In this document: piece by piece, positions 39,693-44,555 of the stretch
Layout of the letters: each line of letters begins with the position of its first letter
How positions within the stretch are numbered: the first letter of the stretch is position 1
NCBI GenBank assembly: GCA_020859845.1
Contig: JAJBVL010000010.1
Location: 1 to 44,555, forward strand
Direction: 5' to 3'
Length of the DNA stretch: 44,555 nt
From: Bacteroidales bacterium
Lineage (GTDB): Bacteria > Bacteroidota > Bacteroidia > Bacteroidales > Muribaculaceae
Position numbers and translations under genes: made by a program
Notes under the pieces: generated by a model
The model's input: the letters and a program-made list of their open reading frames with translations, nothing else
Database searches by the model: none
What the model was told of the DNA's origin: nothing

Positions 39693-41552
39693 ATGGCAGA
39701 AAACAAAGAACGTTTATTTGACCAATTTCCACCGGTGTCTACCGCCGAGTGGCGTGCCAAAGTGGAAGCCGACCTCAAGGGAGCTCCTTTTGACAAGAAA
39801 TTGGTCTGGCGCACCAACGAAGGCTTCAACCTTCAGCCTATGTATCGCGCTGAAGACATTGAGGACCTCGCTACCACCTCTTCGCTACCTGGCGAATACC
39901 CCTTCCTGCGCGGCACCCGCACCGACAACGACTGGCTTGCCCGCCAGGAAATCCTGGCCGACGTCCCCGCCGACGCCAACGCCAAGGCTCGTGAAGTGCT
40001 TACCAAGGGAATCACCTCCATCGGCTTCAAGGTGGCCGAGCCCACGGCTGAGACTGTAGCTGCCCTCCTCGACGGCATCGACCTGACCAAGGTGGAAGTC
40101 AACTTCACCACCTGCCCCCGCCACTGCGTAGAGTTGGCTCGCATCCTCGTGGCCTATCTCCAAGAGCGTGGCTTGGCCGACGCCTTCCACGGCTCCATAG
40201 AGTTTAACCCCTTCCGCCGCGAGCTGCGCCACGGCCAGCCATTCCCCGGCGACATCACAGCCATCGCCAAAGAGCTTGTAGAGACTGTGGCTCCCGTGCC
40301 CGCTCTGCGCTGCCTGCAGGTCAACTCAGCAATGCTCAGCAATGCCGGCGCCTACATCTACCAGGAGCTCGGCTATGCCCTGGCTTGGGGCGCTGAGTGG
40401 CTCACCCTCTTGACCGAGGCTGGCCTCGACGCCGACACGGTAGCTCGCCGCGTGAAGTTTGACATGGGCGTGTCGTCCAACTACTTCATGGAGCTCGCCA
40501 AATTCCGCGCCGCCCGCATGCTTTGGGCCCAGATCGTGGAGCAGTATAAGCCCGCATCCAAGGACGCTTGCAAGATGGCCGTTCATGCCACCACCTCCAC
40601 CTTCAACCAGACTATCTACGACGCTCACGTCAACCTGCTCCGCAGCCAGACCGAGTGTATGTCGGCCGCCCTCGCTGGCGTCGACTCTATCACCGTCACC
40701 CCCTTCGACGCTCCATATAAGCGCCCCGACGACTTCTCAGAGCGCATTGCCCGCAATCAGCAGTTCCTCCTCAAGGAGGAGAGCCACCTCGACAAGGTGG
40801 TTGACCCCGCTGGCGGTAGCTACTACGTAGAGACCCTCACCGTCTCCATAGCCCGCGAGGCCTGGAAACTATTCCTCGACGTAGAGGAGAAGGGCGGATT
40901 CCTCGCTTGCCTCACCGATGGCTCCATCCAGAAGGCCATCCGCGAGAGCTCGGAGAAGCGCCACACCGACGTGGCTCGCCGCAAGGAGATCCTCCTCGGC
41001 ACCAACCAGTATCCCAACGTCAACGAGAAGGCTGCCGACAAGATCCAGGCCGAGGCCTGCGCTTGCTCATGCCATCACGACCACGCCGAGGGCGAGGCCG
41101 AAGGCCAAGGGCTCCCCACCAGCCGCGCTGCCAGCGACTTTGAAGCTCTGCGTCTGGCCACCGAGGGTGCTGCCCGTCGTCCCAAAGTGTTTATGCTGAC
41201 CATTGGCAATCTGGCTATGCGTCTGGCTCGCGCTCAGTTCTCGACCAACTTCTTTGGCTGTGCCGGCTACGAGATTATCGACAATCTTGGCTTCGACACC
41301 GTGGAGAAGGGCGTAGACGCTGCGCTTGAGAAGGGTGCCGACGTAGTGGTGCTCTGCTCCAGCGACGATGAATACGCCGAGCTGGCCCCCGCCGCCTTCA
41401 AGTATCTCGACGGCCGCGCCGAGTTTGTTGTGGCAGGCGCTCCTGCTTGCAGCGACGACCTCAAGGCCATCGGCATCAAGGACTTTGTCAACGTGCGTTC
41501 CAACGTGCTGGAGACCTTGCGCGACTTCAACGCCCGTCTGCTCAATAAATAA
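39693..41552 (+). CDS. mutA: Methylmalonyl-CoA mutase small subunit
   Basis: 619 residues, the non-catalytic partner of MutB. The TIM-barrel part (about 30-450) opens FPPVSTAEWRAKVEADLKG and includes [22 protein letters not shown] and VDPAGGSYYVETLT. The C-terminal B12-like domain (about 490-619) lacks the cobalamin ligand motif DxHxxG, as is usual for this subunit. Between them lies an unusual Cys/His-rich segment, EACACSCHHDHAEGEAEG (about 455-472), which could bind metal. The enzyme interconverts succinyl-CoA and methylmalonyl-CoA for propionate production. mutB follows after 40 bases. Confidence 0.96.
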   Translation: MAENKERLFDQFPPVSTAEWRAKVEADLKGAPFDKKLVWRTNEGFNLQPMYRAEDIEDLATTSSLPGEYPFLRGTRTDNDWLARQEILADVPADANAKAREVLTKGITSIGFKVAEPTAETVAALLDGIDLTKVEVNFTTCPRHCVELARILVAYLQERGLADAFHGSIEFNPFRRELRHGQPFPGDITAIAKELVETVAPVPALRCLQVNSAMLSNAGAYIYQELGYALAWGAEWLTLLTEAGLDADTVARRVKFDMGVSSNYFMELAKFRAARMLWAQIVEQYKPASKDACKMAVHATTSTFNQTIYDAHVNLLRSQTECMSAALAGVDSITVTPFDAPYKRPDDFSERIARNQQFLLKEESHLDKVVDPAGGSYYVETLTVSIAREAWKLFLDVEEKGGFLACLTDGSIQKAIRESSEKRHTDVARRKEILLGTNQYPNVNEKAADKIQAEACACSCHHDHAEGEAEGQGLPTSRAASDFEALRLATEGAARRPKVFMLTIGNLAMRLARAQFSTNFFGCAGYEIIDNLGFDTVEKGVDAALEKGADVVVLCSSDDEYAELAPAAFKYLDGRAEFVVAGAPACSDDLKAIGIKDFVNVRSNVLETLRDFNARLLNK

Positions 41553-41592
41553 GCTGTCCCACTCTTAATCACACCCTAAGAAACAGTCAATT

Positions 41593-43731
41593 ATGCAACC
41601 CGATTTTAAGACTATCGATATTACAAAAGACGCCTTTACCGCCCCTCAGGGCCAGGTAGAGCTCAAGGGAGAAGAGTGGCTCACCCCCGAACTCATCCCC
41701 GTAAAACCCATCTACACCAAGGACGACCTTGAGGGCATGGAGCATCTCAACTACGTCTCTGGTATCCCCCCATTCCTGCGTGGCCCGTACAGCGCCATGT
41801 ATCCCCTGCGCCCCTGGACCATTCGCCAGTATGCCGGTTTCTCCACCGCCGCCGAGTCAAACGCCTTCTATCGCCGCAATCTTGCCGCTGGTCAGAAGGG
41901 TCTGTCGGTGGCCTTCGACCTTGCCACCCACCGCGGCTACGACGCCGACCACGAGCGCGTAGTGGGCGACGTGGGTAAGGCTGGTGTGTCGATCTGCACC
42001 CTCGAGGATATGAAGGTGCTCTTCGATGGCATACCCTTGAACAAGATGTCGGTCTCCATGACCATGAACGGCGCTGTGCTCCCCGTGCTCGCCTTCTATA
42101 TCAACGCTGGTCTGGAGCAGGGCGCCAAGCTCGAAGAGATGGCCGGCACCATCCAAAACGACATCCTCAAGGAGTTTATGGTGCGCAACACCTATATATA
42201 TCCTCCTGAATTCTCGATGCGCATCATCGCCGACATCTTTGAGTATACGTCGCAAAACATGCCCAAGTTTAACAGCATCTCCATCTCCGGCTATCACATG
42301 CAGGAGGCTGGTGCTACCTGCGACATCGAGCTGGCCTACACCCTGGCCGACGGTCTCGAATATCTCCGCGCTGGTGTCAACGCCGGCATGGACATCGACG
42401 CCTTCGCTCCTCGTCTGTCGTTCTTCTGGGCCATCGGTATGAACTTCTTTATGGAGGTGGCCAAGATGCGCGCCGCTCGTATGCTCTGGGCCAAGATCGT
42501 AAAGCAGTTCAACCCCAAGAACCCCAAGTCGCTCGCGCTGCGCACCCACTCCCAGACCTCTGGCTGGTCGCTCACCGAGCAAGACCCCTTCAACAACGTT
42601 GGCCGCACGTGTATCGAGGCCATGGGCGCCGCTCTCGGCCACACCCAGAGCCTCCACACCAACGCTCTCGACGAGGCCATCGCCCTCCCCACCGACTTCT
42701 CGGCCCGCATAGCCCGCAACACCCAGATCTACATCCAAGAGGAGACCATGGTCACCAAGCAGGTTGACCCCTGGGCTGGTAGCTACTACGTAGAGAGCCT
42801 CACCAACGAGATAGCCCACCGCGCTTGGCAGCACATCCAGGAGATTGAGAAGCTCGGCGGCATGGCCAAGGCCATCGAGACTGGTCTGCCCAAGCTCCGC
42901 ATCGAAGAGGCTGCTGCTCGCACACAGGCTCGCATCGACTCGGGTCGTCAGACCATCGTCGGTATCAACAAGTATCGTCTCGACCACGAAGACCCCATCG
43001 ACATCCTCGAAATCGACAACACCGAGGTGCGCAAGGAGCAGATAGAGCGTCTCAACGACGTGAAGGCCCACCGCGACGAGGCTCAGGTGAAGGCCGACCT
43101 CGAAGCCATCACCGAGTGTGTACGCACCAAGAAGGGCAACCTCCTCGACCTCGCCGTCAAGGCAGCTGGCCATCGTGCCACCCTCGGCGAGATTTCCGAT
43201 GCCTGCGAGGCAGTCGTAGGCCGTTATAAAGCAGTAATCCGAACTATTTCAGGCGTGTATTCAGCAGAAACCAAGCAAGACCCCGACTTCATTAAGGCTC
43301 AGCAGAAGGTTGAAGAGTTTGCTAAGCGTGAAGGTCGCCAGCCACGTATCATGATTGCCAAGATGGGTCAGGACGGCCACGACCGCGGTGCCAAGGTGGT
43401 AGCCACCGGCTACGCCGACTGCGGCTTCGACGTCGACATGGGCCCACTGTTCCAGACCCCAGCAGAGGCTGCCCGCCAGGCCGTAGAAAACGACGTCCAC
43501 ATCCTCGGCGTCAGCTCGCTCGCTGCCGGTCATAAGACCCTCATCCCACAGGTGATCGAAGAGCTCAAGAAGCTCGGTCGTCCCGACATCCTCGTGACAG
43601 CCGGTGGCGTTATCCCCGCTCAGGACTACGACTTCCTCTACAAGGCAGGCGTAGCTGCCATCTTCGGCCCTGGCACCCGCATCCCCGCCAGCGCCATCAA
43701 GATGCTTGAGATCCTCAACAGCGAAGAATAA
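41593..43731 (+). CDS. mutB: Methylmalonyl-CoA mutase large (catalytic) subunit
   Basis: 712 residues, the coenzyme-B12-dependent catalytic subunit. The TIM barrel starts near residue 40, with [28 protein letters not shown] (substrate and radical-site residues) and later [19 protein letters not shown]. The cobalamin-binding domain has the base-off ligand motif as [10 protein letters not shown] (Asp594, His596), followed by [15 protein letters not shown] and [15 protein letters not shown]. Complete and apparently functional. With MutA it serves the succinate-propionate pathway, a main fermentation route of Bacteroidales. The stop codon merges into the first unit of a tandem repeat array. Confidence 0.97.
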   Translation: MQPDFKTIDITKDAFTAPQGQVELKGEEWLTPELIPVKPIYTKDDLEGMEHLNYVSGIPPFLRGPYSAMYPLRPWTIRQYAGFSTAAESNAFYRRNLAAGQKGLSVAFDLATHRGYDADHERVVGDVGKAGVSICTLEDMKVLFDGIPLNKMSVSMTMNGAVLPVLAFYINAGLEQGAKLEEMAGTIQNDILKEFMVRNTYIYPPEFSMRIIADIFEYTSQNMPKFNSISISGYHMQEAGATCDIELAYTLADGLEYLRAGVNAGMDIDAFAPRLSFFWAIGMNFFMEVAKMRAARMLWAKIVKQFNPKNPKSLALRTHSQTSGWSLTEQDPFNNVGRTCIEAMGAALGHTQSLHTNALDEAIALPTDFSARIARNTQIYIQEETMVTKQVDPWAGSYYVESLTNEIAHRAWQHIQEIEKLGGMAKAIETGLPKLRIEEAAARTQARIDSGRQTIVGINKYRLDHEDPIDILEIDNTEVRKEQIERLNDVKAHRDEAQVKADLEAITECVRTKKGNLLDLAVKAAGHRATLGEISDACEAVVGRYKAVIRTISGVYSAETKQDPDFIKAQQKVEEFAKREGRQPRIMIAKMGQDGHDRGAKVVATGYADCGFDVDMGPLFQTPAEAARQAVENDVHILGVSSLAAGHKTLIPQVIEELKKLGRPDILVTAGGVIPAQDYDFLYKAGVAAIFGPGTRIPASAIKMLEILNSEE

Positions 43732-44086
43732 TCCCCCGCAGGGCCTCCCATGCAGCCCCCTCCGAAAGAATCCCGTAGGGCCTCCCATGCAGCCCCCTCC
43801 GAAAGAATCCCGTAGGGACTCTTCCAATTAGCAATCAAATCCCCCTTTTCTTCACCTCCCATTCTGCGCCGTCGGCGCAGAATGGGGGGTGATTTTTTGG
43901 ACCCATCCTCAGCTAATTGAAAGAATCCCTACGGGATTCCCCAATGCCACAGCGGCCCCGAATCCCGTAGGCCTCCCATGAACCCACCACCGAATGAATC
44001 CCGTAGGGCCTCCCATGCAGCCCCCACCGGATGAATCCCGTAGGGCCTCCCATGCAGCCCCCACCGGAAGAATCCCTACGGGATTC
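43729..44086 (+). repeat. 37-bp tandem/interspersed repeats downstream of mutB
   Basis: Units beginning GAATCCCGTAGGGCCTCCCA start at about 43731, 43768, 43805 (truncated), 43960, 43996 and 44033, spaced 36-37 bases within each cluster. Two palindromes GAATCCC-TAC-GGGATTC (43923-43939, 44070-44086) bound the second cluster. There are no spacers, so this is not a CRISPR array. Confidence 0.85.
43858..43898 (+). terminator. Terminator of mutA-mutB
   Basis: ATTCTGCGCC (43861-43870) pairs perfectly with GGCGCAGAAT (43874-43883), extended by CCC/GGG on the outside, with a T-run at 43893-43898. It lies between the two repeat clusters. Confidence 0.85.
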
Positions 44087-44142
44087 CCCCAATGCCCCAG
44101 CCACCCTATATGCCCCATGAGGCCTATCGCTTCATCCTCGGA

Positions 44143-44243
44143 GCCCCGAAGGGGCGTGACTTATGTTAACCCCTGGCGACCGCAGGGAGCCAGGGGCCTC
44201 TCCTCTCCCCCTCCTCAGAGCCGCGAAGCGGCGATATTGAATC
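44143..44243 (+). repeat. Cluster of GC-rich hairpin repeats
   Basis: Three hairpins in a row: GCCCC-GAA-GGGGC (44143-44155), CCCCTGGC (44170-44177) with GCCAGGGG (44189-44196), and GCCGC-GAA-GCGGC (44220-44232). The last belongs to the 28-bp repeat at 44216-44243, the inverse of 10495-10522. REP-like intergenic elements. Confidence 0.75.
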
Positions 44244-44555
44244 AAATAAGTATTTCCTCAACCATATCTCTCCTAAAAGTTTCCCAAAACCAATTACTAT
44301 ACACCTATCCTTTACCCATTTACCCATTTACACTCCCCTCCAAAGTTTCCCAAAAAGAAAATTTCCTCCCCTCTCAAAAATAAAAAATCTCCAAATGTTG
44401 ATAACTTTTAGTATCATTTTATTTCTTCAATTGTTATAAGAGTTGTAACTTTGCATCGCGCAAAGCGAAGCTGCCTTGCAGCTTCCACCCTCCCCTCACC
44501 GATAACCCTCACTAATCGGGGGGGGGCGCGGGGGCGGCGCGGGCGGGGAGGGGGG
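44244..44555. other. Gene-free right end with a promoter and G-rich tail
   Basis: About 310 bases without a gene. An A/T/C-rich stretch leads to a -7 element at 44446-44453, then unknown leader sequence. From about 44518 to the end the sequence is almost pure G with scattered C and A, probably unreliable contig-end sequence. Confidence 0.6.
44446..44453 (+). promoter_or_regulatory. -7 element (TAACTTTG) reading out of the window
   Basis: Exact match after an A/T-rich stretch; TTTC at 44422-44425 is a weak -33 candidate at 20-base spacing. The gene it serves lies beyond the window. Confidence 0.5.

Noticed and set aside
41857..43173. Long open frame antisense to mutB (about 438 codons)
   Set aside because: A shadow of codon bias in the highly conserved mutB; no homology or start signals.
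43729..44086. CRISPR array
   Set aside because: Repeat units follow one another directly with no unique spacers, and no cas genes are present.

Overview
The window is chromosomal DNA from a member of the Bacteroidales; family-level placement is uncertain. Three things point there. First, many genes are preceded by the Bacteroidales sigma-factor -7 element TAnnTTTG, often with a TTG/TTTG about 19-21 bases further upstream, and start codons mostly lack Shine-Dalgarno sequences. Second, the families are typical: GH92 mannosidase, DUF4468, DUF4251, PorT-like barrel, OmpH lipoprotein, fused RibBA, MutA/MutB. Third, holA stands next to a solitary HsdR-N-domain gene. The last ~38 bases are a G-rich smear, probably a contig end.

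Region 1 (1-10.6 kb) is visibly more A+T-rich than the rest and looks like an accessory island. It holds a DUF234-type ATPase, then a type I restriction-modification locus read leftwards: hsdR, a GIY-YIG/T5orf172 gene, hsdM, hsdS. A second, start-less hsdS cassette faces the expressed hsdS tail to tail, followed by a tyrosine recombinase. Inverted repeats at the 5' ends (20 bp), centre (13 bp) and a 46-bp perfect palindrome at the joined 3' ends make this a predicted invertible specificity switch. 44-bp GC-rich repeats in opposite orientation flank the R-M block.

Region 2 (10.7-17.6 kb): a minus-strand cluster (small membrane protein, OmpH-like lipoprotein, DUF4468 protein, secreted GH92 mannosidase), then pepD and an Rpn-type nuclease gene carrying an in-frame GRAE tandem repeat.

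Region 3 (17.7-26.9 kb): a muramidase divergent from lptF; lptF, ribBA and a transglutaminase-like lipoprotein form a tight operon. Next is a short transcription unit with two tiny reading frames of unknown function, then trxA (with an octamer microsatellite in its leader), a Dabb-domain protein, an EamA transporter and a YpfJ-like metalloprotease.

Region 4 (27-34.3 kb), minus strand: rnr-folB-pcrA operon, with gyrB upstream under its own promoter. Region 5 (34.3-39.5 kb): tRNA-Pro(GGG), a DUF4251 lipoprotein, a LysM/receptor-like protein with a beta-barrel partner, holA and the divergent HsdR-N protein. Region 6 (39.6-44.5 kb): mutA-mutB (methylmalonyl-CoA mutase, for the succinate-propionate route), then a gene-free stretch of 37-bp tandem repeats and dispersed hairpin repeats.

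The most interesting items are the hsdS inversion switch with its GIY-YIG companion, and the promoter-to-terminator unit at 23.77-24.25 kb encoding two tiny peptides or a structured RNA.
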